From IMG/VR virus record IMGVR_UViG_3300010885_071764, positions 1-56,719 of that record: a stretch of 56,719 nucleotides of DNA, one strand, 5' to 3'. Origin of the DNA: a virus. The translations under genes were made by a program, and so were the position numbers. This document shows positions 33,201 to 43,956 of the stretch, one piece after another (position 1 is the stretch's first letter; each line of letters starts with the position of its first letter). The notes under the pieces were generated by a model. That model searched no databases, was not told the DNA's origin, and was given only the letters and a program-made list of their open reading frames with translations.

Positions 33201-34925
33201 ATGGATTTATTTAAAAAAAATCGTGCCAAGATACAAGACCTACTACAGGATACTCTTGAGCTAATACAAAAAAGGTATAACCAAGCAAATCAGTTATTTA
33301 CTGTTGCTTCTGCATGGGGACAAATTCTATTTGTTTTACAGAACCTGTCTCAGCTTATATTATTCTTTATAGAAGATTCTATAACTGAACTTGATATCAA
33401 AAAAGCAAGTAGAGAAAGCTCTGTGTATGGATTAGCAGCGTTAACTGGGCATAATGCTACAAGAAGTGGTTGTGCAAGAGGCCAAATAGATATTACATGG
33501 AATGGACAGGATTCTACCAGTGTTGGTGGTAGTGCTATTTTAATTCCAAAATATTCAACTATAAAATTCCAAAATGGTGGTGTTGGTTATCTTTTAAATC
33601 TTCCGCAGGATTATGCTAGATTAAATCTAACCCCTTCCAGTAAAATATCATGCGAGATAATGGAAGGAAGTATAAAGGCATCTACGTTTACTGGTAGCGG
33701 AACTGTATTACAAAGTTATAACGTATCCGACAGGGTAACTTCAACTGTTGATAATTTTGAGGTTAAAGTATTTGTTGATAGCGAAGAATGGAAAATTTAT
33801 GAATCATTATATGATATACCTTTTAATTATAAAGGATGTCTAATTAAAACTGGAATTAATAACGGTATAGACGTTATCTTTGGTAATATCAATTTTGGAA
33901 AAATACCTCCTCTTGGATCAACTATTCAGGTTCAATATGTAGAAACCATAGGAATTGCGGGAAATATAAATTCTTTAGAACCTGGAAAAATTGTATTTGA
34001 ATTTGATGATGATGGTACAGATGCATTTGGCAATCCTGTTTCATTGAAGGATTATTTAAAAATAAATTGTGTTACCGCTCCCCAACTTGGTACCGACAAA
34101 GAATCAATACAGCTTACTAGAATTTTAGCTCCTAAAACATCAAGATCTTTCGTATTAGCAAATGCTGAAACGTATATTACATATTTTGAAAAATTTGGTA
34201 CCTTTTCTATAATTGAAGCATTTTCAACATTTGATGATCAATATTTAGACGATGATAACATTATTTATGTTTTATTAGTACCTGACATAACACAAAAGCT
34301 TAAAACAAATGAAACATATTTTGATATAAAAGAAACTGAATTTATATTAACAGATTATCAGAAGAAAAGATTATTAAAGGTAATAGATGATAGTGGACAA
34401 AAAATAGTAACCACTGAGGTTAAAATATTAGATCCTAAAATTTCAAGATATGTGATTAATGTTTTAATTAGCATTTTTGAGGGATATGATCCTGATACGG
34501 TTCGAGGTCAAATTGTTGATTCAATAAGTTCATATTTTATAGGAATAAGAAGAAGAGATAAAATTCCAAGATCTGATTTAATCGCTATATTAGAATCTAT
34601 AGCAGGAGTTGATTCTGTTACCTTGTTTTTTGTTAGTGAGAAAAATGAAAAATATGCTATGAGTGTTGAAGGACTTCCTGATAATGATCCTAAGAAAAAT
34701 ATTGTTTTAGGATTAGATGAATTTGGCGATATAGTATTTGGTAAAGATGAGATAGCAATTATAACTGGTGGATGGGGTGATAGAGCAGGTCTTTATTATG
34801 ATAAAGGTGCAGATTACAATAAAATATCTTCTATTAATATTGATATTAGAGCTACTGTTCCCGTAACATATAACACAGAGATCAATAATAAGAATAAGGC
34901 ATTCTTAAAAAATAACAATCAATAA
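33201..34925 (+). CDS. Baseplate wedge protein, gp6 / baseplate J-like
   Basis: 574 residues. The C-terminal half has the J-like layout: RYVINVLISIFEGYDPDTVRGQIVDSISSYFIG, then RRDKIPRSDLIAILESIAGVDSVTLFFVSEKN near 455-487, which matches the family pattern in which a strand-helix unit is followed by 'G..v..s.i...i..v.GV..v'. The N-terminal half is helical (LFKKNRAKIQDLLQDTLELIQ) then beta-rich. Gp6 forms the inner ring of the baseplate wedge around the tube. Its stop shares a base with the next start (TAATG). Confidence 0.7.
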   Translation: MDLFKKNRAKIQDLLQDTLELIQKRYNQANQLFTVASAWGQILFVLQNLSQLILFFIEDSITELDIKKASRESSVYGLAALTGHNATRSGCARGQIDITWNGQDSTSVGGSAILIPKYSTIKFQNGGVGYLLNLPQDYARLNLTPSSKISCEIMEGSIKASTFTGSGTVLQSYNVSDRVTSTVDNFEVKVFVDSEEWKIYESLYDIPFNYKGCLIKTGINNGIDVIFGNINFGKIPPLGSTIQVQYVETIGIAGNINSLEPGKIVFEFDDDGTDAFGNPVSLKDYLKINCVTAPQLGTDKESIQLTRILAPKTSRSFVLANAETYITYFEKFGTFSIIEAFSTFDDQYLDDDNIIYVLLVPDITQKLKTNETYFDIKETEFILTDYQKKRLLKVIDDSGQKIVTTEVKILDPKISRYVINVLISIFEGYDPDTVRGQIVDSISSYFIGIRRRDKIPRSDLIAILESIAGVDSVTLFFVSEKNEKYAMSVEGLPDNDPKKNIVLGLDEFGDIVFGKDEIAIITGGWGDRAGLYYDKGADYNKISSINIDIRATVPVTYNTEINNKNKAFLKNNNQ

Positions 34926-35179
34926 TGTTTAACACAGAAAGAAAGAGCTATTACGAATATATTGAAACAACGGAAGACAGAAGAACAAATGTAGGTTTTG
35001 AGTACGAGGGAAGAATATTTGAAAAAACACTTTCTTCTATAACTCTTGGGGGAGACAATAACAGAAAAAGTATATTGAATTCTATCGAAAAAGTTGTTTT
35101 TAGATTAATTGAAACAACAAAGAATATTAGAAATTTTGTTAACTATAGAGTTCCTAAAAATAATAAGTATGTTCGATAA
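34925..35179 (+). CDS. Small protein between gp6-like and gp7-position genes
   Basis: 84 residues, basic, with no recognised domain (FNTERKSYYEYIETTEDRRTNVGFEYEGR, FRLIETTKNIRNFVNYRV). It overlaps both neighbours by one base (TAATG at each junction), so its synthesis is tied to the two wedge proteins. That argues for a structural or assembly part in a fixed ratio with them, but no function can be read from the sequence. Confidence 0.65.
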   Translation: MFNTERKSYYEYIETTEDRRTNVGFEYEGRIFEKTLSSITLGGDNNRKSILNSIEKVVFRLIETTKNIRNFVNYRVPKNNKYVR

Positions 35180-38100
35180 TGAGTTATAAAAATCTTATAT
35201 TTTTTAATAAATCTGGGCATCAGACAAATCTAATCTGGAATGGGGATTTTTGGGAAGCAAGATTAATGCTACCCAGGGTCTCTGTTGACCTATTTGAAAT
35301 AGAGCATTTCTTTATTGTAGAAAAATTTTTAGACCTTAACGGTAAAACAGTTTATGGATATCCGCATATAACACCAGATATAACAGCAACCACAACAGCT
35401 TCTGGAATATATGGAAATTTTACAGCTGGATCTAATGTAATAAAAACAGATAATGCTCCTCTAGCTGATTATATAGGAGCGAAAGTTTTTACTGATCAAT
35501 TTCCTCAAGGAAATGAAGTAGTTTCAGTTGACCTATTGCTAAATAGAATAACATTAAAAGATTCTGCAACCATAACAGAAAAGGATGTTCCATTAATATT
35601 TAATCTTTGGAAGTCATCTTTCGAAACTACAAGAAACGTTTTAGATTTTGATACCTTTGATTCTTTTAAGGGTGATATAATTAAGGGAACTGATTATATC
35701 ACAACATCTTCTGATTTGTCTAAAATTAAAAGCAGCGGAGATTATTTAACTTTATTAGGTAATGGCGTTCCAAAAAATGCTAGAATAACAAGTATAGTTG
35801 GAAATAAGATTTATCTAAATAAAATATGTAATGTTAATATTACAAATACATCAATATTTGTATATCCCGTTGAAGAAAAAAATGATGTATCTGATTATAT
35901 CTTTCAGTATGAAGTTTTTGAAGATAAAACTTTAGATGCTCCAGTATTAAACAAACTACAGAATTCTTATATTAAGGTTGGATACGACGGATCAGAATCT
36001 TTTCAAAACGACATAAGAACCAGCGATTATATTGATTCATCAAGTATTACTATTAATATAGCTTTGAATTCGCCGGATGAAGGAATATTTGGAAGAACCC
36101 TTGTTATAGAGGATTATTCTTTGGGATATCCTAAGATCATAGCAAGAATTGAAATACACGGGGAGACAATAGGGGAAGACGAAAGATATAAAACTTTATT
36201 AAGTAACTTCGGAAGAAAATTAAACTCTGAAGATGCTTACATTTTAAGACCAAGTGATCCTAAAGAACCGTATACTGATTATGAAATAATAAATGCCAAA
36301 AGAAAAGAACTTTTATTGGAAGGCCATGAAATATTTTCATATCTTGGATCATACAAGGGATTAATAAATGCAATAAGATTTTTTGGATATCAGGATTTAA
36401 GGGTTAAAGAATATTGGTTAAATGTAAAAAAATCAGATACCGCAGTAGGTGCTCTTAAGGAGAATTCTGATTTTATGAACAAATTAAAAGCAAAGCCCCA
36501 GAGTCAGAGCACCCTAATAGGAAATCTTTTAGATGATGAGAATGCTGGTAGTTATAAACAAGTAGAAATATATGGTAAGAAAAATGACGGAACATACGGA
36601 TTAAAATCATCAATGGAGGAATTATTTCCATCCTCTAGTTATAAAAAAACTGCACTGTTTGGACTTTTCTATGATATTAATGTTGTAGTTGATGAAGCTT
36701 ACGATGAATTTGGATATCCTATTACAAAAAATGCAGATGTATTTTCACCTGATGAGGTTTTAATTAAACTATTTGGATTAAAGGAAAAACTTAAGAAAGA
36801 TTATCTTCCATTAAATGCTAGGATTATAGATATTACTGGTGAAGGTGTTTATTTTGGAATTTATAAAAACAGATTGTGGATAGACAATTTAAAAATAGAC
36901 GAGTTACATCAAGGAATAGATCTAGATCTTGCTTTTACTCCAGATTATGGATACGTTGAAGATTTAAGACCTTTCTATCTTAGACCTAATAAATACATTC
37001 CGTTTGTTCCTTTTGTTGGAGAAAACTTTTCTTCATACAAATACACAACCTACGGCAATCATGTAGAACCTAAAGCAACAAATCCGATATTCACTGGGAC
37101 TGAATCTAAAAAATTAGCAGATTCTATTAAGCTGTTTTATGAAAGAAGAAACAAAGGAGAAATAAAGTATAGATTAGGAGACGGAGATAGTAAGAATAAT
37201 GGTTACTTTAAATTGTTTGATGGACAAAAATATGAAGTACCTGCAGGATTTCCTACAGTTTTAGAAGTCACAACATTCAATATAAGTTGGGATGAAGTAG
37301 GTAATCATTGGGATGCATTAGAAAATAATTTTGCAACATACTCAACGTCATTATCTTCTTGGAATGATACTGGTTATACGGGAGATGGATTAATAAATTC
37401 TTCTTTAAGCTACACTTTTGATACTGCAACAGGATTTGGTACGCTATTTAGTATAACGTTACCTACTGGATTAAATTTCCTACATCCTAGTATGGGATCA
37501 GTCCAATTGAAATTCACTTCAACGGATGATAGTTCTTTTCAGTTTCTTTGTGAGGTAGAGAATGGCACAACACCCGGAACGTATTACGACGCAACATCCG
37601 GTGTAACCCCCTTAAAACTTTTATGGTCAAAGGGGGATGGAATAATGGACACCTGGAAGGTTGAGCTGGTTAATACATTCAAAGATCTTTTAAGCGTTGA
37701 GTATTATGATTATTCATTTAATCCTGGGGGATTCTATTCGTGGGACAATCTTAGATTTGCTGGATTCTATGAAATAGAATGGACAGTAATTAAAAGAGGT
37801 GAAGTACCTTTCTATTATGAATTTAGAGGCGCTATAAGCGACTATTATAAATTACCAATTGTACTACCGTATGACGGAATATACTCCGTTAAATGCAGAG
37901 TATGGGATGGATTCAATGATATTTGCACCGTTAACTATGAAAATTGTATAGAGGTTAAGAAAAGGGACATAGAATTAACCAATATCGCCAGATTTAGAGA
38001 GACCGAAGTTTATACATGGGAGAATACCAAACAAAACTGGGACGATTATATTTCTATGTGGTTATTCCCGGTAGAGAAAGGAAGAGATCCTGGTATTATT

Positions 38101-41100
38101 TCAAATCAGATACTAAATCCAGCAGAATACGGCAATCAATTTAATGAAGGTCAAGAATGTAAGGTTTTAAAAAAATACGAAGAAACAATAGGATCTGGGA
38201 CATGTCAATTTGGATTACAAACTATTCAGGTTAATACTATAAGTAGTGATTATCCGGGAGGAGGTAAAGGACCTGCTATTGTCACGATAGATCCCGCATA
38301 CTTACCCCATAATTTTTCAGCAGGTGATGATGTACTTTTAATAGATAATTATAATCAGCATATACAATCATCTTCAACTAGCACATTTACTTTAGGTCAG
38401 GGAGGAACATTAACAGTTAATACTGGATTGGATTTTATAGCAGGAAAAGAAGTTAGAATATCACACAATTACGGGAAGTACCAGATCAGTGAAATAATAT
38501 CATATAATCCAGTAACCGGAATTCTTGTTTTTAATACTCCAACAAAAGTATCAGGAAGAGGAGCAAAAACGTTTACTGCGGTAGCTGGGTTTAACTTTTT
38601 CGTATTCCCGTATAGAATTGGATATGTTGAGGTTTTGATCAACAATGTTGTAACATCACCTTCAAACTACACTGCAACCGATGGTGCAGTTGTATTCTTA
38701 AATTCTGGATATTCTGCGGGGGATTCTGTTAAAATAAGAGAAATAATAGGTCCGTATAATCAATGGGAGGTATCTTCTCAAAATTATTCTGGAAATTATA
38801 CAATATCGTCTGTAACAAATGATGGATTTTACATTCCGTTAATAATGGATGGAGCTGTTAATCCTGCCAATTTTAGTCTAGTTGAAATAGGATCTATTAC
38901 TATTAACTATGAAGGTAAAAGATTTACAAAGGTTGATTTTAACGGAAGACTAGATACCACTTTAGGTAATCTAATGAGTAAATTTAATAATTCAAAAAAA
39001 GATCCAGCATTTGCAATTGATACCATATTTAATGATTCGGATATCGTTAATGTATTGGTTCAAGAATGGAAAGATGTCGCATTTAAAGCACCAATAGGAT
39101 CGGGAAATTCATTCAATGGAAAATATCTAGATATTATTACTACCGGTGGATTATTTTTATATGACGGGCAAAGTCCTGTACAATCTCTAAGTGTTGAAAT
39201 AAACGGAGGAGTTAATCAATATAGCGATTATGTTGATTATTCTTTTAATGGCGATCTACCTGTTGAAAACATTAGATACTATGGAACAAAAAAATTGGAC
39301 TGGGATGCATTTGATATTTTAGAATGGGATAATCTATATGCTCAAACCTGGCAGTTTTATGACTATCATAATGATTGGTTAGGAGGATTTTCTTTATACA
39401 ATCTTCAAGCGGGGGATAAGATTAAAGTTGGATCCAGCACAAAAGGAATAGTTTTAGGAAATGATACTGATGATAATAGTCCTGGATATTTAGATTTAAG
39501 GGAAGCTTGCAATCAATTAAATGCTTCTAAGGATAAAGGAATATCTAAATTCTACTATGAGGTTAGAGGATTTTCTAAACTTCCTGGAAAGTTTGATATT
39601 CAAGGTAATCCCGAAAATTCTCCTTTAACTTGTTTAGCAATCCCTTACAACGAAGAGACCGAATCTTATGATCTTCAAGAAAATCCTAATGTTATAGAAG
39701 GGCCAACATCTATAATTCAGGATAAAAATGGTGATATTATAATGGGGGGTGAATCATCAGTTAAGTTATTTAGATCTCCAAACGACATAGACGTTTTTGA
39801 TATTGCATCAAGATTTCCAGGATCAACCCCAAGAAAGGTTATAACAGACGAGTATAATAACTGGTGGTGTTATGGGGATTATGCTGATATACCTTTATTA
39901 ATATTTGATAGAGAGAATCCTGAAAATACTAAAATATTTACTTCTCAACCAATTGCTGATTTTGCTAGGCCAGATTTAAATTTTATAGTACCAGTTCCCG
40001 ATGATCAATTTCAAGTCATATCTTTAGCAGTTGATAATTTAACAGAAAACTTTGTAATGTATATTAAATACTTCCAAAGTTATAGTGTATCATTACCAGA
40101 TTCAGTTTTCAGACTAATAGAATATAATGCAGGATCTCAAGAATTTAATACGATATCAACAGTAGGACCAGTTTGGAATGTTAATAAAATATACGATCAG
40201 GGAAGTATAGTAAGTTATCTTGGTGATTCATATCTTTCTTTATTAAGCTCGAATCAACAAAGAAATCCTACAGCATATTCAAACTATTGGGAAAAAATAT
40301 ATCAACCTAATCCAGGTGTTGTTGATTTAACTCTTTATTACATCAGACAGATGAAGTACAATTATGTTGGAAAAAAATCTGAGTTATGGATAGCAACTAA
40401 TGATGGAATTAAAATCTATGATGGAATTAAGATCAAGACTATCAATACGGATAATTCAGGACTTCATTCTAAAGATGTATATTCTATAACATTTGATGAG
40501 GTGGGCGGGAAATGGATAGGAACAAGTAATGGAATAGCATATTATGATAATGGAAGATGGGGATGCTGGACGCCTTCGTCAAATCCAGAATTACCAATAG
40601 GTAGATCTAGAAATATAGTTAATTTAGGAAACGGAAGAATATTCTTCATGCTTCAGTATGGGTCCGGACTTTATAAGTTAATCTATTTTAATGGAATTAA
40701 CTTTATTGTTTATGATAATAATCCAGGAACATCACAAGGATTTTCCCCAGGGTCTGGTGCAGATAATGATTATGAAGATCTATATTTAGTATTAAACAAA
40801 ACTAAATTCATTGATGGTAAATTTACCAGATATGTGAATGATCTATTTTACCTAGGTGATTCCTATAGAGGTGGTGACCCTTATGTCGATCCTTCTTATT
40901 GGGATATAACATATGTCGGATATTTCTCAAACGGGAATAATGTATTTCTAAATAAGATAAATTATCTTGTTCCTTATGTTCACGCTTCTTCAAAATCACC
41001 AGGAATGCTAGGATGGGAGTTTATTTACCACCTTTCCTTTAGACCTTTTGCAGATCCTATTTATGTGAAGAATAGAGGACTAGGTGATGTTGAAATTAAC

Positions 41101-43155
41101 TTTAACCTAATTGTAGGTCCGTTATATACTTCTTCTATAAATATAGGTAAAGATCCTCAACTTCCTTATGTTGATAGAACAAGTTGGAAGTTACCGGAAT
41201 GGATTAAGTATGATTTTAATGATATTATAGATTCTCACCCCGGGATTGATAAGGATGATTTATTCTTAGATGCTCCTTTGAGAGATATTATTTCAGGAAA
41301 AGCTAAAACTGAAACCTATTGGAGAAATTCAAATGTTATAAGAAGTGCAGCAAGGGATACCGGAAATTTAATTGATAGTTTTGAATGGGTAATTAAAATA
41401 GGTGATTCTTCTGATGACAGAGGAACTAAAATATTTATAGATACAGAAGGGTATGTTTATGCAACTGGATATTTTAATCAAAATGCATACTTTGGTGCTA
41501 AAAATAATTTACCAACTGGAGCAAATACAACTCTTTCATCACCGAACAATCAATCTATATTTGTTGTTAAGTATAATCAATACGGGGTTGTCCAATGGGC
41601 CAGAAAACATGGTGGAACAGATTCGGTAACATCTTCTTCTGATTCTATCAATGATTATTCATATACACCAACCGGTATAAAAGTAGATCACCTAGGAAAT
41701 GTAATAGTTATTGGATATAAGACAAAGACTAGAAATAATACCACTAACGAAAAACCTACAAATATATTTTTAAAGTGGGATTTTAATGCTCAATCTTTAA
41801 CTTCGTCTACCCTTTTTGAGCCTTCTAGTAATACTGCCGATGATACTATTAAGGATCTTGCTATTGATAGAGTAGGTAACACTTATATAACAGGTGTTTA
41901 TAAAGGAACCTTAACTTCTGGATTAAATTCCATAACATCTTCAAATGATAATTATGAAGTATTCATTGCTAGAGTAGAAAATGATGGTTATATAAAATGG
42001 CTTTATAAAGCAGGAACAGGAGGCAACGAAACAAATCCTTCTATCCAAATTGGAAATGCATTCGAAGACCTTTATTTAGCATTCAATACTACAGACGGAT
42101 CATCACAAAAAATAGTTCTAAATAGATATTCTAGTTATGACTTTAATATACAATGGAGTAAAGATTTGATTAATACTAACTATAGTGGAAATCCTACATC
42201 TCCTAGAATTAAAGTATCATCAAATGGTGAAATAGCATTGGGTGCTACATTCTCAGGATCCTTATCATCAAACGGGAATAGTGTTGATTCAAACGGGGAT
42301 TCTGATATTGCTATATTTAAATTTAATGGATACAGAACAATGTGGGCTAAGAATGTAGGATCATCTTCTGCAGATTACTGTCAGGATGTTGATATAGATT
42401 CGGAAGGAAGTATATTCATATTAGGATCTTATGGAGCTAAATTAATAGCATCTCCTGAAATATCATCTCCTAACTACTACCCTTCTCCAAAGGGAAATCT
42501 TGATTTAATAATGTTTAAGTATTCTAATGGAGGAACACTTCTTGATGTAGTAGATGCTGGGGGAATAGCTAAAGACGAAGGAATTTCTCTTTCAATAGAT
42601 AAAGACGATAATATTTATTTAACAGGTTATATTTCAGGCCAATCCCAATTCTCTAATTGGATAACATCGCCTAGCGGAGGAGAAGATGCTTTTGTTGGAA
42701 AAATATCTAATTTAAGATACCAAAAAGGAAATAAGAACGGGAATATATTTTCTTGGTTTGGATCAGGATCTTGGCAAGCAGGTGAATCTAAAATATTCAA
42801 AGAAGAATTTGAAATTCCAATAGGAACAACAGTGGTATTCAATCCGATAGATTCTTTAATACCCGGCAAGAAAAATCACGTATGGAAATTAATATATGAC
42901 GGGGATGGATCAGAAATTATAAATATAAGAGATGCTCAATCTTTTATATGGACATTCAATCAGCCAGGATTTTATACCATTTATTCTTCAGTTGAAGATA
43001 GTAACGGAAACGTTTCGATTCACAATAAAAACGGATACATTAGGGTTATAGATCATAAAAACCCTCCTCCCGGAGAATCAGTCATATCAGTTACTAGCGA
43101 TACTTTTAGAAAAAGATCAATTTATGAATTAGATTCTAATCCTCAGTTAATCTAA
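35179..43155 (+). CDS. Giant baseplate/tail protein in gp7 position with beta-propeller and PKD-like domains
   Basis: 2658 residues, more than twice T4 gp7. The first 600 residues are beta-rich wedge-like sequence with helical parts (SDFMNKLKAKPQSQSTLIG). Ig/PKD-like segments occur near 880-930 (FYEIEWTVIKRGEVPFYYEF, GIYSVKCRVWDGFNDICTV). Around 1735-1790 there are Reg_prop-type propeller blades (ELWIATNDGIKIYDG, VYSITFDEVGGKWIGTSNGIAYYDNGRW). From about 2070 to 2510 there are SBBP-type propeller repeats of the form 'D..GN.Y.TG.F.G....G', and near 2541-2628 a PKD-like domain (HVWKLIYDGDGSEIINI ... GFYTIYSSVEDSNGNVS). It follows the gp25-gp6 pair, as gp7 does in T4 maps. The propellers probably sit at the periphery and bind ligands, perhaps sugars on the host. 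Confidence 0.7.
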   Translation: MSYKNLIFFNKSGHQTNLIWNGDFWEARLMLPRVSVDLFEIEHFFIVEKFLDLNGKTVYGYPHITPDITATTTASGIYGNFTAGSNVIKTDNAPLADYIGAKVFTDQFPQGNEVVSVDLLLNRITLKDSATITEKDVPLIFNLWKSSFETTRNVLDFDTFDSFKGDIIKGTDYITTSSDLSKIKSSGDYLTLLGNGVPKNARITSIVGNKIYLNKICNVNITNTSIFVYPVEEKNDVSDYIFQYEVFEDKTLDAPVLNKLQNSYIKVGYDGSESFQNDIRTSDYIDSSSITINIALNSPDEGIFGRTLVIEDYSLGYPKIIARIEIHGETIGEDERYKTLLSNFGRKLNSEDAYILRPSDPKEPYTDYEIINAKRKELLLEGHEIFSYLGSYKGLINAIRFFGYQDLRVKEYWLNVKKSDTAVGALKENSDFMNKLKAKPQSQSTLIGNLLDDENAGSYKQVEIYGKKNDGTYGLKSSMEELFPSSSYKKTALFGLFYDINVVVDEAYDEFGYPITKNADVFSPDEVLIKLFGLKEKLKKDYLPLNARIIDITGEGVYFGIYKNRLWIDNLKIDELHQGIDLDLAFTPDYGYVEDLRPFYLRPNKYIPFVPFVGENFSSYKYTTYGNHVEPKATNPIFTGTESKKLADSIKLFYERRNKGEIKYRLGDGDSKNNGYFKLFDGQKYEVPAGFPTVLEVTTFNISWDEVGNHWDALENNFATYSTSLSSWNDTGYTGDGLINSSLSYTFDTATGFGTLFSITLPTGLNFLHPSMGSVQLKFTSTDDSSFQFLCEVENGTTPGTYYDATSGVTPLKLLWSKGDGIMDTWKVELVNTFKDLLSVEYYDYSFNPGGFYSWDNLRFAGFYEIEWTVIKRGEVPFYYEFRGAISDYYKLPIVLPYDGIYSVKCRVWDGFNDICTVNYENCIEVKKRDIELTNIARFRETEVYTWENTKQNWDDYISMWLFPVEKGRDPGIISNQILNPAEYGNQFNEGQECKVLKKYEETIGSGTCQFGLQTIQVNTISSDYPGGGKGPAIVTIDPAYLPHNFSAGDDVLLIDNYNQHIQSSSTSTFTLGQGGTLTVNTGLDFIAGKEVRISHNYGKYQISEIISYNPVTGILVFNTPTKVSGRGAKTFTAVAGFNFFVFPYRIGYVEVLINNVVTSPSNYTATDGAVVFLNSGYSAGDSVKIREIIGPYNQWEVSSQNYSGNYTISSVTNDGFYIPLIMDGAVNPANFSLVEIGSITINYEGKRFTKVDFNGRLDTTLGNLMSKFNNSKKDPAFAIDTIFNDSDIVNVLVQEWKDVAFKAPIGSGNSFNGKYLDIITTGGLFLYDGQSPVQSLSVEINGGVNQYSDYVDYSFNGDLPVENIRYYGTKKLDWDAFDILEWDNLYAQTWQFYDYHNDWLGGFSLYNLQAGDKIKVGSSTKGIVLGNDTDDNSPGYLDLREACNQLNASKDKGISKFYYEVRGFSKLPGKFDIQGNPENSPLTCLAIPYNEETESYDLQENPNVIEGPTSIIQDKNGDIIMGGESSVKLFRSPNDIDVFDIASRFPGSTPRKVITDEYNNWWCYGDYADIPLLIFDRENPENTKIFTSQPIADFARPDLNFIVPVPDDQFQVISLAVDNLTENFVMYIKYFQSYSVSLPDSVFRLIEYNAGSQEFNTISTVGPVWNVNKIYDQGSIVSYLGDSYLSLLSSNQQRNPTAYSNYWEKIYQPNPGVVDLTLYYIRQMKYNYVGKKSELWIATNDGIKIYDGIKIKTINTDNSGLHSKDVYSITFDEVGGKWIGTSNGIAYYDNGRWGCWTPSSNPELPIGRSRNIVNLGNGRIFFMLQYGSGLYKLIYFNGINFIVYDNNPGTSQGFSPGSGADNDYEDLYLVLNKTKFIDGKFTRYVNDLFYLGDSYRGGDPYVDPSYWDITYVGYFSNGNNVFLNKINYLVPYVHASSKSPGMLGWEFIYHLSFRPFADPIYVKNRGLGDVEINFNLIVGPLYTSSINIGKDPQLPYVDRTSWKLPEWIKYDFNDIIDSHPGIDKDDLFLDAPLRDIISGKAKTETYWRNSNVIRSAARDTGNLIDSFEWVIKIGDSSDDRGTKIFIDTEGYVYATGYFNQNAYFGAKNNLPTGANTTLSSPNNQSIFVVKYNQYGVVQWARKHGGTDSVTSSSDSINDYSYTPTGIKVDHLGNVIVIGYKTKTRNNTTNEKPTNIFLKWDFNAQSLTSSTLFEPSSNTADDTIKDLAIDRVGNTYITGVYKGTLTSGLNSITSSNDNYEVFIARVENDGYIKWLYKAGTGGNETNPSIQIGNAFEDLYLAFNTTDGSSQKIVLNRYSSYDFNIQWSKDLINTNYSGNPTSPRIKVSSNGEIALGATFSGSLSSNGNSVDSNGDSDIAIFKFNGYRTMWAKNVGSSSADYCQDVDIDSEGSIFILGSYGAKLIASPEISSPNYYPSPKGNLDLIMFKYSNGGTLLDVVDAGGIAKDEGISLSIDKDDNIYLTGYISGQSQFSNWITSPSGGEDAFVGKISNLRYQKGNKNGNIFSWFGSGSWQAGESKIFKEEFEIPIGTTVVFNPIDSLIPGKKNHVWKLIYDGDGSEIINIRDAQSFIWTFNQPGFYTIYSSVEDSNGNVSIHNKNGYIRVIDHKNPPPGESVISVTSDTFRKRSIYELDSNPQLI

Positions 43156-43836
43156 TTATCTGTCGTTGTATTCGGTGTAAATTGAAAGTATTTCAGGAAC
43201 GATAGGATGTCTATGATTTTTCTTAAGAGAAATAATTTGAACACCGGGTACTCTAGCAGCAACTGTATTTAGAAAATCAAGCCCTGAATCTTTTTTAGCT
43301 TTAAGATCAATCTGCGAAATATCACCGCATATCATAATCTTTGATGCTACCCCAAGTCTACCTAAAACCATCTCCATTTGATTATTGGTCACATTTTGTG
43401 CCTCGTCCAAAATAACGCATGAATTAAGAAAGGTTCTACCCCTCATAAAAGGAAAGGGAAGTATTTCTATGACATTATTTTCTACTAATTTGTCTATCTT
43501 TTCTTTGTCATAAAGCATATAAAGATTGGAATAAATTGGGGCTAGCCAAGGGTCCATTTTTTCTTTAAGATCCCCAGGTAAAAACCCAATGTCTTCTTTT
43601 GCTACTGTTGGTCTAGTAATTATTATTTTTTCAGCTTCCCTATTAAAAAGTAGGTCTAAAGCAATTTGACAAGCCAATAGGGTCTTTCCTGAACCTGCCA
43701 TTCCCCTTATTACTGTGACTGGATTCTCTAAAATAAGCGATTTTGCTTCTTTTTGTTCTTCGTTTAATTGAATTTGGAACTTAATAGGGCCTTTAACTTT
43801 CCCTTTCATAGGTTGCTCTTTGGATTCTCTTTCCAT
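43156..43836 (-). CDS. phoH: PhoH-like ATPase
   Basis: 226 residues. GMAGSGKT at 45-52 is the Walker A motif and VILDEAQN at 141-148 the Walker B. TRPT (74-77), GFLPGDL (84-90), the MRGRTFLNS block and GDISQIDL near 176 are typical of the PhoH family, whose members are predicted RNA/DNA helicase-like ATPases and are very common in phages. Role in phage biology unclear. It is on the minus strand between two plus-strand structural genes: it converges on the giant baseplate gene and is divergent from the fibre gene at 43957. No GATATATAA box is visible for it, only a weak AT-rich stretch, so it is perhaps expressed at a different time from the late genes. Confidence 0.93.
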   Translation of the reverse strand: MERESKEQPMKGKVKGPIKFQIQLNEEQKEAKSLILENPVTVIRGMAGSGKTLLACQIALDLLFNREAEKIIITRPTVAKEDIGFLPGDLKEKMDPWLAPIYSNLYMLYDKEKIDKLVENNVIEILPFPFMRGRTFLNSCVILDEAQNVTNNQMEMVLGRLGVASKIMICGDISQIDLKAKKDSGLDFLNTVAARVPGVQIISLKKNHRHPIVPEILSIYTEYNDR

Positions 43837-43926
43837 AAATGTTTTGGGTTTTTTTGACAGAAACTAATATATGTTTTAGTGTATGATCTATGCATGAAGG
43901 ATTTATTTCTTCGTTCAAGCTTATTT

Positions 43927-43939
43927 GATATATATATTC
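43927..43939 (+). promoter_or_regulatory. Candidate late promoter box for the fibre-like gene cluster
   Basis: GATATATATATTC ending 17 bases before the ATG at 43957, in a 120-base gap behind phoH. It heads the run of plus-strand genes 43957-56380. Confidence 0.45.
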
Positions 43940-43956
43940 AGAATAAAAAATAGCAA

